From Obscuribacter phosphatis_A (GTDB lineage: Bacteria > Cyanobacteriota > Vampirovibrionia > Obscuribacterales > Obscuribacteraceae): 64,000 nt of DNA. The stretch is taken from the NCBI GenBank assembly GCA_017303615.1, contig JAFLCK010000026.1:1-64000 (forward strand). The letters are read 5' to 3'. Below the pieces are notes generated by a model. The model did not search any database. It was not told where the DNA came from and worked only from the letters and a program-made list of their open reading frames with translations. Both the position numbers and the translations under genes were made by a program. The first letter of the stretch is position 1, and each line of letters starts with the position of its first letter. Shown in pieces: positions 1 to 8,106 of this stretch.

Positions 1-585
1 GGCGGTTACAGTCTTGTTGCGATCGTAGGTACCACCGTTGCCGGTGGTGCCTGTAGTGGTGACAGTTTTGTCGTAACCTTCACCTTGTCCGGCGGTTACA
101 GTCTTATTGCGATCGTAAGTACCACCGTTGCCGGTGGTGCCTGTAGTGGTGACATTTTTATTGTAACCTTCACCTTGTCCGGCGGTTACAGTCTTATTGC
201 GATCGTAAGTACCACCGTTGCCGGTGGTGCCTGTAGTGGTGACATTTTTATTGTAACCTTCGCCTTGTCCGGCAGAGACAGTCTTATTGCGGTCGTAAGT
301 GCCACCGTTTGCTGTGGTGCCTGTTGTGGTGACATTTTTATTGTAGCCTTCGCCTTGTCCGGCAGAGACAGTCTTATTGCGGTCGTAAGTACCACCGTTT
401 GCTGTGGTGCCGTTGGTGGTGACTGTTTTGTCGAAGCCTTCACCTTTACTATAAGTTACTGTCTTGTCTCGATCGTAGCTGCCGCCGTTTGCAGTGGTTC
501 CATCAGTGCTTTTGGTCAAACCCTGTCCTTTTTCATAGGTCATTGAACGTTCGCGATCATAGGTACCACCATTTTTTGTTTCGCC
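1..585. repeat. Tandem 90-bp coding repeats, about 6.5 copies in the window
   Basis: Units begin at 1, 91, 181, 271, 361 and 451, with a worn partial copy from about 541. Copies 1-3 differ at only a few positions; copies 4-6 diverge progressively. The period is exactly 30 codons, so copy-number change keeps the minus-strand frame. The array continues past the left edge, so the true copy number is unknown. Confidence 0.95.
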
Positions 586-1071
586 ACTGTGCGAATAGTT
601 TCTTACCGTTTTGCTTGAATCTAGAGTGTTTGCTTGAATTTGATTTTGGGTGCCGGTTCTCGTCGATTGTGCCTGATTTGTGCCGTTCATTCTTGCTTGT
701 CCGCCTAGCGCACCTTGGCCGCCGCCGAAGCGCTGTCTAAACGAGTTGATTTGGTCTTGTGAAATTTCGCCTCTTGAGAGTCTTTCTCTAAAGTTTTGGG
801 CTCTAGAACCTCGTTCGCCGTTGAGATTGCCTCCGCGCCAGGATTGGAGACGAGTGCCGCCTTCACCGCCCATGCCTTCTTTTAGATTACTTCTGAGCCC
901 GCCGCTCAAGCCGGCAGCTCCCGCACCTGTTCCACGCAAGCCAGCGGCCCTGCCGCCTCTACCGCCAGTGCCTCGACTGCCGCCGCCTCTTGCATCTGCT
1001 GAACAGTTAGAGAATGACATTCCGATTGTCAGTGCAATTAGTAGATAGCTGGAAATCTGGCGGAAGTTCAT
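1..1071 (-). CDS. Secreted Gly-rich protein with 30-residue tandem repeats (C-terminus cut by window edge)
   Basis: The reading frame starts at ATG 1071, nine bases after an AAAGGA ribosome site, and stays open to base 1, so the C-terminus lies outside. The N-terminus is a signal peptide (MNFRQISSYLLIALTIGM, then a small-residue stretch ending near SADA). Next comes a Gly/Arg-rich region of about 100 residues and a Gln/Asn/Thr linker. From about residue 165 there are near-identical 30-residue units with the core NGGTYDRNKTV, AGQGEGY and NVTTTGTT. Units nearest the N-terminus are degenerate and those nearest the edge almost identical, as expected of an array growing by recombination. Export is supported by the signal peptide; a surface or adhesive role is inference. 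No family was recognised. Confidence 0.8.
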   Translation of the reverse strand, partial: MNFRQISSYLLIALTIGMSFSNCSADARGGGSRGTGGRGGRAAGLRGTGAGAAGLSGGLRSNLKEGMGGEGGTRLQSWRGGNLNGERGSRAQNFRERLSRGEISQDQINSFRQRFGGGQGALGGQARMNGTNQAQSTRTGTQNQIQANTLDSSKTVRNYSHSGETKNGGTYDRERSMTYEKGQGLTKSTDGTTANGGSYDRDKTVTYSKGEGFDKTVTTNGTTANGGTYDRNKTVSAGQGEGYNKNVTTTGTTANGGTYDRNKTVSAGQGEGYNKNVTTTGTTGNGGTYDRNKTVTAGQGEGYNKNVTTTGTTGNGGTYDRNKTVTAGQGEGYDKTVTTTGTTGNGGTYDRNKTVTA

Positions 1072-1325
1072 ATTGGTAAGTCCTTTGTTTAGAGGGGATG
1101 CTATATAAACGTAGTTTTGAGTCAAAAAGTTCAATTTTTTTTGCAGAAATAACCTTAATCTTGCAGTGCTCTGGCTGTCATAATGTCCGAAATGCCCAAC
1201 TAATTTGGTTTTCACTGTATCCACAGGCTTTTCCGGTGTCAAAAAAGTCCGCCTGGGGCATATAAGTAGATGAAAAGCCCACCAATTATTGGCTATAGCA
1301 TCTGCGAACGCTTTAGTTGAGACCG

Positions 1326-2249
1326 ATGACAGAAAAACAAGGCGACAAAGTCATTCCCCAGCCCCAGAAAGATGAGCCCTCGACCCTAGGGCTTGTTTCT
1401 GAGTGGTTAGGTTTGAGTTCGCCCAGAACTAGAGATACGAGCAATAAGCCGCTCTTTGGTGCTGACGGCAAGGGAATCAAGTCTGATGCTGTTGTGCAAG
1501 GCGAGATAAACAATTGCTTCTTTATGGCACCTTTGTCCAGCCTTGCTCAAGCAGATCCTCAGGTCATTCGTGAAAGCATCAAGCAGAATGGCGACGGCTC
1601 ATACACAGTCACTTTTGCCGGTGCCAGAGACAAGCCTCAGCTTGTTCAGCCCTTGACTATTGAAGAACAGCGCAAGTTTGCTCAGACCGGGCCCGGCGGC
1701 GTTTGGCCAGCTGTGATGGAAAAAGCATTTGGGCAATATCTAAAGAACAATCCAGCGGAGCGTGAACGTATCTTGGGGCATTCAGCCGGTTGGTTCTTAG
1801 ATAGCGCGCAAGAGTATGCAGACAGTGGTAAAGCCACCGAAGTGCTGAAGCTTCTCACCGGATATATGCCTGGTGGCATAAAGTTGAAAGACTCTCATAA
1901 TGTAGACGGCGTGCAGAGGCTACTGCAGGATAACTTCAAAGATGGCAAGGCCCTACCGGTGGTGGCAGGAATTGCGGCAGGGAATGAGACCGCTCTGTCT
2001 AAAGGATTGCATCCTGAGCATGATTACAGCGTGCTCGGATATGCTGATGGCATAGTGGCTGTTCGCGACCCACGCGGTCGAACCGAACTAAATATCTCTG
2101 GTAAGCGTATGGAAAGTAAAGAAGGTGTCTTCAAGATGACAGTGCAAGATTTTGCTAAAGCTTTTGATGAGGTTTTGGTTGGCCGAAATAAGCCTGTCTT
2201 GGGCGGCAACGGCGCCCTCATAATGAAGCCTCTAAAGTTGAAACCTTGA
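1326..2249 (+). CDS. Calpain-like (C2 family) cysteine protease
   Basis: A protein of 307 residues with the three calpain landmarks in order. These are a Gln/Cys block (QGEINNCFFMAPLSSLAQ, Cys64), a His block (HDYSVLGY, His232) and a third block VRDPRG, where Asp248 replaces the usual Asn. The Asp is conservative but should be checked. The calpain core would fill nearly the whole protein, with no EF-hand or C2L domain. No signal peptide is seen. ATG 1326 is chosen; an in-frame TTG lies at 1317. Bacterial calpain-like proteases are known but their substrates mostly are not. The next gene encodes another papain-fold-type protein, so the two may form a pair. Activity is inferred from motif retention. 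Confidence 0.72.
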   Translation: MTEKQGDKVIPQPQKDEPSTLGLVSEWLGLSSPRTRDTSNKPLFGADGKGIKSDAVVQGEINNCFFMAPLSSLAQADPQVIRESIKQNGDGSYTVTFAGARDKPQLVQPLTIEEQRKFAQTGPGGVWPAVMEKAFGQYLKNNPAERERILGHSAGWFLDSAQEYADSGKATEVLKLLTGYMPGGIKLKDSHNVDGVQRLLQDNFKDGKALPVVAGIAAGNETALSKGLHPEHDYSVLGYADGIVAVRDPRGRTELNISGKRMESKEGVFKMTVQDFAKAFDEVLVGRNKPVLGGNGALIMKPLKLKP

Positions 2250-2304
2250 GTCAACATGGCTCTCCTTCGATGAATTAGAATGTGGTTGAGAATTCGGGGT
2301 GAAT

Positions 2305-2425
2305 GAGGACTCTGTGAAATTTAAACTCTGTGGAATTTAAACTCAGTACAATTTAGAGCTCATCTCAATCTAAAGCTCGGCGCAATCTAAAGACCAGTGC
2401 AATTGATAACTCAGTGATGAAAGTT
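2305..2425. repeat. Degenerate 16-17 bp tandem repeat between two genes
   Basis: About six or seven imperfect copies of a 16-17 bp unit of the form aaactcagtgcaatttaa fill the gap between the two cysteine-hydrolase genes. Clearest units begin near 2323, 2339, 2355, 2372 and 2389. No open frame or promoter is evident within it. Confidence 0.7.
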
Positions 2426-2441
2426 TGAATTTTGGGAAACT

Positions 2442-3071
2442 ATGAAACCGGACCGCAATAAGTTCACTCCAGCCGAACTAAAGATAATCGATAAGTATCG
2501 CACTCCCAGGCAGGTGCAGCAGTACCTGCGCACCCTGGCCTATAACCGCGCTAGTACCATCTATTCATTTCGTGAAGTGGTGCGGCACAAGACAGCACAT
2601 TGTCTAGAAGGTGCACTGGCAGCTGCTGCTATTCTCGAGCAGCATGGCTATCCGCCTCTATTGATGAGTCTTGAGTCGGTGGATAACTTAGACCACGTGC
2701 TCTTTGTTTTTAAGGCAGACACAGGTTGGGGGGCTGTCGGGCGTTCGCGTGATACAGGGTTGCATGGAAGGCGTCCAGTCTTTAGAAGCGCGCGCGATCT
2801 CGCGCTCAGCTATTTTGACCCCTATGTAGACTATACCGGACGTATCACCGCCTATGGTATCGTCAATCTAAATGACCTTTCGCGCTGCAATTGGCGATTT
2901 TCAGATACAAAGCTTTCTCGGGTGGAGAATTATTTGATTGAATGCGAGCATACAGACATAGTTTCATCTGAGCGGCGCTATCAGAAACTGCTGAAGAAAT
3001 TTACCGAATTCAAAGCTAAGTATCCAAATAGGCAAGTTACTTATTTCGATAATCGTGATACTTGGATGTGA
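2442..3071 (+). CDS. Transglutaminase-like superfamily protein
   Basis: A protein of 209 residues with a likely Cys-His-Asp arrangement of the transglutaminase/papain fold. Cys54 sits at the start of a helix rich in Ala (HCLEGALAAAAIL). His85 sits in a hydrophobic strand (DHVLFVF), followed about 20 residues later by a conserved-looking SRD. This matches the circularly ordered core of microbial transglutaminase-like proteins, which usually act as thiol proteases or amidases rather than cross-linkers. No signal peptide or membrane segment is present, so a cytoplasmic site or signal-independent export is likely. It follows the calpain-like gene on the same strand after a 190-bp repetitive gap. 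Substrate unknown. Confidence 0.6.
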   Translation: MKPDRNKFTPAELKIIDKYRTPRQVQQYLRTLAYNRASTIYSFREVVRHKTAHCLEGALAAAAILEQHGYPPLLMSLESVDNLDHVLFVFKADTGWGAVGRSRDTGLHGRRPVFRSARDLALSYFDPYVDYTGRITAYGIVNLNDLSRCNWRFSDTKLSRVENYLIECEHTDIVSSERRYQKLLKKFTEFKAKYPNRQVTYFDNRDTWM

Positions 3072-3083
3072 GAATTGCCATAT

Positions 3084-3108
3084 AAAAAGCCGCCCAGTTA
3101 AGGACGGC
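3084..3108 (-). terminator. Rho-independent terminator of the tRNA gene
   Basis: On the minus strand a 7-bp stem (GCCGTCC with GGGCGGC, one G-T pair) with a 6-nt loop is followed directly by TTTTT. It lies 31 bases beyond the 3' end of the tRNA, and just past the stop codon of the convergent gene. Confidence 0.8.
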
Positions 3109-3139
3109 GATTTAACCGAAGCTTTTGCTTCGCTTTGAT

Positions 3140-3213
3140 CCTGCCCGGTAGGATTCGAACCTACGACCTCATGGTTCGTAGCCATGCGCTCTATCCAGCT
3201 GGGCTACGGGCAG
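3140..3213 (-). tRNA. tRNA-Arg (anticodon ACG)
   Basis: Read on the minus strand, the acceptor stem CTGCCCG pairs with CGGGCAG and the discriminator is G. The D-arm is AGCCCAGCTGGATAGAGC. The anticodon arm has stem CATGG/CCATG and loop CTACGAA, giving anticodon ACG, normally modified to ICG to read CGU/CGC/CGA. The T-loop GGTTCGAATCC is canonical. CCA is not encoded. A possible promoter (CTGTCA, 16 bp, TAATAT) lies upstream on the minus strand. A terminator follows. Confidence 0.96.
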
Positions 3214-3383
3214 AAGAATTTCATATTACCACGAAGATTATTGTTGACAGTTGTCGGGTGCGTAAAGGTTACAAGGAGTAAAGCTTACCCGAAAGAACCT
3301 ACTTAAAAGAACCTGCCCGAAAGCGCCTAGCCGGGTGCGCTTAATATATAGAGTAAAGCTTGCCAGGGAGAAACTTTCCCGCA

Positions 3384-4079
3384 CTATTGCCCATTGCGGC
3401 GTTTAGACCAGTGCAGAACACTACCCCTGACATTGGTCGAGCTGTTCATCCCCGACCCGGCGGAGCCGCCCTCGGCAATCCCGACATTGGATTGTTCCAG
3501 CGGCAAGTTGGCCGAGGCAGCCGGGCTATAACCTTTATAGGTGTTGTAAGCCGAAACTTGGTTTGAAGCAGAGGGTTTGCCAGCGGGCTTGCTTCCTGAA
3601 CTTTTGCCGCTGCCGCCGCTTTTGCTCTTGGTGGACTTTTTCTTGCCCATATTTAGTGCTTTGGCCGTGAGGCTGTTTGGTCCGCCCGGTGTGGCTGCCG
3701 GTTGTAAGGGCACGCCGTTGTTCACCTTAGGCAAGAGCGATGGATTGTATTGGGGCAAATTAGAGCTGTAAGACTGAAACCCGGCTCTTTGCAGTGGCGC
3801 CCCACCGCCGACATTGCTGCCAAAGCCGGACTGACCGGCCGGTACTACTTGTCCGGCTGAATTGCGCACCACTGGTCCGTCATCGATGATCTGATACTGT
3901 CTTCTCGACATGTAAAAGCCTGATGCATCAGGCAAATCTTCGCGGCGACCTTTGGTAAATTGCGCTTCTGCCGACTCGGTTGCCAGGGTGAATAGCGCCG
4001 ATAGGGCCAGAACCAGCCGCAATACAACAACAAGCGAGCTTGAGGCTTTGGTCAAATTGAGTATTCTGGTCTGAGACAT
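3384..4079 (-). CDS. Secreted basic low-complexity protein
   Basis: A protein of 231 residues from ATG 4079; an in-frame GTG at 4091 would add four residues. The N-terminus is a signal peptide ending near TESAEA-QF. The mature protein contains a short conserved-looking block (DLPDASGFYMSRRQYQIIDD), a Gly/Asn/Pro-rich middle, and a very basic Lys/Ser/Gly stretch (around GKKKSTKSKSGGSGKSSG). The ending is Ser/Gly-rich. The composition suggests a disordered envelope protein able to bind anionic polymer, DNA or lipid A. That is inference. The family was not recognised. It is monocistronic, transcribed divergently from lpxI. Confidence 0.62.
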   Translation of the reverse strand: MSQTRILNLTKASSSLVVVLRLVLALSALFTLATESAEAQFTKGRREDLPDASGFYMSRRQYQIIDDGPVVRNSAGQVVPAGQSGFGSNVGGGAPLQRAGFQSYSSNLPQYNPSLLPKVNNGVPLQPAATPGGPNSLTAKALNMGKKKSTKSKSGGSGKSSGSKPAGKPSASNQVSAYNTYKGYSPAASANLPLEQSNVGIAEGGSAGSGMNSSTNVRGSVLHWSKRRNGQ

Positions 4080-4404
4080 TATTGCTACCACTTTGGTCTA
4101 TTGTGTTGGTCTGTTGTGTTGGTTTCGGGTGCCGCGATTGTCGTTGATTTCTTCAGGCTAACCCATAGTGCCAGTTTAATTACTCTTAAACGGCAATGTC
4201 AAGCGAAAAGCTTTCTTCTTGCGGTTTTTGAGCGATTTTGCCTGGTTTTGCTGCTTCACCTTAATTTAAACGAAACCGGTTTGGGCTTCAGCCTGAATTC
4301 GAGACAATTTATGGCTGCCAAGTACATGATAGACTAAGCCGGTCTATTTTGCAGGCACTTTACCTGCTTAGAGCAGGGCATTTTTAGAGCAGGGCAATAA
4401 ACTG
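4080..4404. other. Divergent intergenic region upstream of lpxI
   Basis: About 325 bp between divergent genes. It holds short direct repeats (TGGTCTATTGTGT, TGGTCTGTTGTGT near 4095-4125, and AGAGCAGGGCA twice at about 4371-4396 just before the lpxI start). No RNA gene or convincing sigma-70 promoter was recognised. Open frames across it look like chance. Confidence 0.4.
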
Positions 4405-5295
4405 ATGGGCACAATGAGTCTTACCAAAGAAACCAACCCCAATGTCGACACCAAGAGCCTCGGAATCATCGCCGGCGAGGGCAAGCTGCCTTCTCTGGTA
4501 GCGCAATCCGCCAAAGCTAGGGGGTTTAGTGTTGTTGGTCTGGCTCTATCAGAAGATGCCCGAGACCTGATCGAACCCCATGCCGACAAGACTTTTCTTA
4601 TCGCCCCTGGTCAACTTGGGCGCAACCTCGGTCTATTCAAGAAAGAGGGCTGCGGTTGTGCGGTATTTATCGGTAAAGTGCCCAAGCTCAATTTGCTGAG
4701 GCAGTTGCACAAACTTGATTGGACAGCTATTCGCGAGCTTTCAAAGTTACCCAATTTCAATGACGACACAATCCAAAATCATATGGGCGATCTCATGGAA
4801 GCTATGGGCGTCCAGGTACTCACCCAGCGTGAATTCCTTTCTCATCTCTTTCCCGAGATTGGCTCAATGACCAATCGCCAATTGAGTGCTGAAGACTATG
4901 CCGATATCGAGTTCGGCATGGGCGTTGCCCGTGAAATAGCTAGACTGGATATCGGTCAAACTGTTGTGGTGCGAAATCGTATGGTTGTGGCAATTGAAGC
5001 CATCGAAGGCACCGACGAGACAATCAGAAGAGCAGTCAAGCTTGCGCGCGGTCCGGTGGTGGTATGCAAAGTGTCCAAGCCCAATCAAGACCAACGCTTT
5101 GATGTGCCGACTGTGGGCATGAGTACCCTGCGTTCGATGTTGAAAGAAGACGCAGCCGAAGGTGGTGCTGAGGGCAGTATTTTGGTGGTCGAGGCCAAAG
5201 AGACCCTAGTGGTGGACCGCGAAGAAATGATTGCCTTTGCTGAAAAGCACGGTATAGCTATAGTTTCGGCTCCTCTGCCCGAGAAAAGCAAGTAG
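4405..5295 (+). CDS. lpxI: UDP-2,3-diacylglucosamine pyrophosphatase LpxI
   Basis: LpxI hydrolyses UDP-2,3-diacylglucosamine to lipid X and UMP, the fourth step of lipid A synthesis, replacing LpxH in many lineages. The 296-residue protein matches the family over its length. It has an N-terminal Rossmann-like part (LGIIAGEGKLPSLVAQSAKA), the central LFPEIGSMTNRQL region, and the signature KPNQDQRFDVPTVG, which carries the catalytic Asp region. The C-terminal block ends near SILVVEAKETLVVDREEMIAFA. Start ATG 4405 is chosen; a second ATG lies three codons later. No other lpx genes are nearby. Its presence is the best evidence in the window for an LPS-bearing outer membrane. Confidence 0.93.
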   Translation: MGTMSLTKETNPNVDTKSLGIIAGEGKLPSLVAQSAKARGFSVVGLALSEDARDLIEPHADKTFLIAPGQLGRNLGLFKKEGCGCAVFIGKVPKLNLLRQLHKLDWTAIRELSKLPNFNDDTIQNHMGDLMEAMGVQVLTQREFLSHLFPEIGSMTNRQLSAEDYADIEFGMGVAREIARLDIGQTVVVRNRMVVAIEAIEGTDETIRRAVKLARGPVVVCKVSKPNQDQRFDVPTVGMSTLRSMLKEDAAEGGAEGSILVVEAKETLVVDREEMIAFAEKHGIAIVSAPLPEKSK

Positions 5296-5305
5296 CGCAT
5301 GGGGG

Positions 5306-5331
5306 AAACCCTGAGTTTGCTTCAGGTTTTG
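5306..5331 (+). terminator. Possible weak terminator after lpxI
   Basis: AAACCCTGA and TCAGGTTT form an imperfect hairpin with one bulge about 10 bases after the lpxI stop, followed by TTTTGCTG. The stem is short and the T-run modest. Confidence 0.4.
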
Positions 5332-5394
5332 CTGTATTGGCAGCACGGCACGCGCTAATGGAATATTATGATGTTGTTCAGAGGGGAGACCGCG

Positions 5395-6693
5395 ATGAGC
5401 CTTAGTAATCCATTTCTTAGACTTAAGTCGAAATTGCCTTCGACAGTTCAGGCTTCTTTGTCGCCGCGGTTTTTCGCCCTGCTAGCAGCAACCCTGGCTT
5501 TACAGTCACTAAATATGCAGCCTATCTGGGCGCAAAAGTTCGATCCAGCCAAAGACCAAGCGCAGCTTCAAGCTAATGACAATAAGCCTAATGCTAAAAA
5601 GTCAGAAGGGGCGGCGGCTTCCTCCGCTGCTGCTAAGGGTGATGCTGGCTCTGCTGCCGTTTCTGATAAAGAAAATACTGCTGAAGAAGATACTGGCAAA
5701 AAAGAAGCTCTCAAAGAAAGCTCTGCCAGCGAAAATACAGCCAGCGAAAGCACTCTTAAAGAAGACCCTCTTGAGGCTCTTGAACGGGCGCAGAAAGAGG
5801 AAGATCAGGCTAAGGCAATGCTCAACAATGAGGCTCTGGACCATTACCAGGCTGCTCAGACCTATATGCGCAATTTCGAATTCGACCTTGCCCAGGTAGA
5901 ACTCAAGGCTGCCATCAATTGCATACCGACTCTCAAGGCTGCGCACCGTGATTTCGCCTTGGTCTCACTCTGTCGGGGCGATTTTGGCCGGGCAGTTTCC
6001 GAGCTTCTTATTGTGGTTGGCATAGGCGAACCGGTGCCTTTTTCTGAAAATCAGCAAGAGGCGATCAAAGACGAGGCCATGAAGCAACATTATCGTGCCG
6101 GTCTCAAGTTGGCGGCTGATTCAAAATGGAAGGACGCTCTCATCGAGTTTGAATGGGCTCTTTTTTACAGACCAGAATCTGGCAAAGTCTTGCGCTCTAT
6201 TGCCTTTGCTCATGCCAGCGAAGGTCATTTCGATGAAGCCGAAAAGTTCTACAGCCAGAGCTTTTCGCAAGATCCTGAAGACGCATACGGGCATGCCGAC
6301 TTTGCTTTCTTGTTGGCGGCTAAAGGCAGTGCCGAAAAGGCTGTCGAACAACTTAGCGAAGCGGTTAAACTGCAACCTAAGGTGGTGGCGCTGCATGTAG
6401 ATTTGGGCTGGATGGCTGAGTCGAAGAGTGATTTAGTAAAGGCTGAAAGCGAGTTTCAGGAAGCTGTTAAACTCGCGCCCAAGCAAGCATCGCTTTGGAC
6501 ACATCTGGGCAAAATTCAGGCCCGGCGTGGGGATGCTGAGCAGGCCGCCAAGTCATTTGAGCAGGCTCTTGCCCTTGATGCCAGCCAGATGGAGGCACAA
6601 AGCGGTCTAGCCGGTGTCAAGCCGGTGCAAGCTGAACCCGCAGCCGTTCCAGCTTCTGGTCAGGTTTCGGGTGTAGGCAAAGCAAAGCCCTAA
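5395..6693 (+). CDS. Secreted TPR-repeat protein
   Basis: Start ATG 5395 is preferred over an in-frame ATG at 5368 because GAGGGGAG lies eight bases upstream. The 432-residue protein begins with a signal peptide ending near QPIWA-QKF. A charged Ala/Glu/Lys-rich disordered segment of about 90 residues follows. From about residue 140 to 400 there are several 34-residue TPR units, for example ALDHYQAAQTYMRNFEFDLA and AEKFYSQSFSQDPEDAYGHA. The last units have the consensus W-LG-Y/A-A-P pattern. The tail is Pro/Ala/Val-rich. TPR arrays bind proteins; here that would be in the periplasm. No enzymatic domain is visible and the specific partner is unknown. Confidence 0.8.
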   Translation: MSLSNPFLRLKSKLPSTVQASLSPRFFALLAATLALQSLNMQPIWAQKFDPAKDQAQLQANDNKPNAKKSEGAAASSAAAKGDAGSAAVSDKENTAEEDTGKKEALKESSASENTASESTLKEDPLEALERAQKEEDQAKAMLNNEALDHYQAAQTYMRNFEFDLAQVELKAAINCIPTLKAAHRDFALVSLCRGDFGRAVSELLIVVGIGEPVPFSENQQEAIKDEAMKQHYRAGLKLAADSKWKDALIEFEWALFYRPESGKVLRSIAFAHASEGHFDEAEKFYSQSFSQDPEDAYGHADFAFLLAAKGSAEKAVEQLSEAVKLQPKVVALHVDLGWMAESKSDLVKAESEFQEAVKLAPKQASLWTHLGKIQARRGDAEQAAKSFEQALALDASQMEAQSGLAGVKPVQAEPAAVPASGQVSGVGKAKP

Positions 6694-6748
6694 CCATTTG
6701 CGTAATTTCACCCATGACAACGGCTTGGCTATTGGTTAGGCTTCCTTT

Positions 6749-7978
6749 ATGGATGCGGATATTGTTATGGACCAAAGTCGCGAGTCGAAGCCCGTCAAGG
6801 CCGGCAATCTCAATGCCGAGTTAAGTCTTGACGCCTACAAACTCTTCAGTGAGTCCTCTAAGCGTTCTTTGCTCGACAAACCCACCTCTGGCATGCCTCT
6901 TTCAGAAAAGGTTGCTCTTGGTGGCGAGATACTCAGTCGGGTGCCCGGCAAGACGATGGACCAAATTGCTTTCGACCTTGAGCACAATCAAGGCGCCGTG
7001 CTGCAAAGGATGGGCAGTGGCGCCGCCATTGGTTTGGCGGGTACTGCTCTGCTGCGCTTTGCCCCTCGCTTGGGCTATGTGGGTGGCGCTCTTTTGATGG
7101 CTAAGCAAACCTATGACGGCATTAGCGGCTTGGCTGGCTTCTCTCGCGATGCCGACCGTTTATCTAGCTCCAATCTTAATCTGGTTCGCCAAGACTTTGT
7201 CGAAAAGAAGTCATCGGCTTTGGCTAGTGGCACAGCCAATTTGGTTGAAGGCGCGCCCGGGCTCATCGGTGGTGGTTACGCAGCCACCAAGCTTTTCGGC
7301 ACACCGCTTGTATATAGTCGTTCTGCCGCCGTCGTCACTGAGAAAATTGTTGATCCTATTAGAAACCGTGCGGCTTTTGTCGGACCTGGCACCGAGGCTC
7401 TTCCTGCTTCGCTCGGGCGCGCCGACAAAGTTGATTTGCTGGAGATGGCCAAAACCCTTTCTGCTAGACCTGGTCATGTCTACAACGGTCGGGAAGCCGG
7501 TAGTGTTGTCGATCTTGCCGGCATGAGGGTGAGCCGCAGCAAGTACGGCACTGAGACCGGTTTGGCTGCCCTACCGGCTCCTAATAAGGCTGAAACGCTG
7601 ACTTTTCACACCCATCCTTTAGCGAGGGGGGCGCATCCCGGTCCGGAAGATATTGCCGCCACAAGCCATTTGGGGCTCATTTCATCTGGCTCGCAGTATG
7701 GGCTTTTCCTCGGAGAGAGAGGACAGATGCTCAAGCTTCTTAAGTCTGGTCAGACTGCTGAACACAGCCCCACTCTGCGCGCCCTTCTTTTTGATGAAAA
7801 GACTGGCACTGCCACTCGCCTCTTAGGCACCTGGAATAAAGCTGACCGGCACTGGGTTTTGACTGAGAGAAGTGGTCTCAATTACGAAAAGACGATAGAA
7901 GCTTTACGAAATCTTGATACCCGAAATAGCGAAAAAGTCTGGGAATTAATCACCAGGTTGCCTGCTGACAAGTCTTGA
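6749..7978 (+). CDS. JAMM-like (MPN) metallopeptidase domain protein with hydrophobic N-terminal region
   Basis: A protein of 409 residues. Residues 1-80 are polar and helical. Residues 85-190 hold Gly/Ala-rich hydrophobic stretches (GSGAAIGLAGTALLRF, LGYVGGALLMA, GAPGLIGGGYAA) that could insert in or cross a membrane. The C-terminal third has a JAMM-like signature, HTHP at 287-290 followed by x6-PGPED, where the last Asp would be a zinc ligand. Spacing is one residue longer than the textbook HxHx7SxxD, and the Ser is replaced. The upstream Glu could not be placed securely. JAMM enzymes cleave isopeptide or peptide bonds, so activity is plausible but unproven. There is no signal peptide. The design, a hydrophobic middle then a C-terminal enzyme, resembles polymorphic-toxin proteins. 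Confidence 0.5.
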   Translation: MDADIVMDQSRESKPVKAGNLNAELSLDAYKLFSESSKRSLLDKPTSGMPLSEKVALGGEILSRVPGKTMDQIAFDLEHNQGAVLQRMGSGAAIGLAGTALLRFAPRLGYVGGALLMAKQTYDGISGLAGFSRDADRLSSSNLNLVRQDFVEKKSSALASGTANLVEGAPGLIGGGYAATKLFGTPLVYSRSAAVVTEKIVDPIRNRAAFVGPGTEALPASLGRADKVDLLEMAKTLSARPGHVYNGREAGSVVDLAGMRVSRSKYGTETGLAALPAPNKAETLTFHTHPLARGAHPGPEDIAATSHLGLISSGSQYGLFLGERGQMLKLLKSGQTAEHSPTLRALLFDEKTGTATRLLGTWNKADRHWVLTERSGLNYEKTIEALRNLDTRNSEKVWELITRLPADKS

Positions 7979-8106
7979 GGCGCATAGATAGCCACTTTTG
8001 CCAAAGCCAGCCTACTGTTGCGCCAAAGTTACTAAAAACGGCGCTCTAATAGTCTTTTGGGCACTTTCGATTATCATTAGACTTTGGCTCTTGCGGGAGA
8101 GTATAT

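Noticed and set aside
85..546. Plus-strand open frame with a repeated 30-residue pattern
   Set aside because: It is the opposite-strand shadow of the 90-bp coding array; the minus strand has the signal peptide, ribosome site and sensible composition.
4101..4337. 78-residue open frame upstream of lpxI
   Set aside because: Composition is random-looking, no ribosome site, and it lies in a divergent promoter region.
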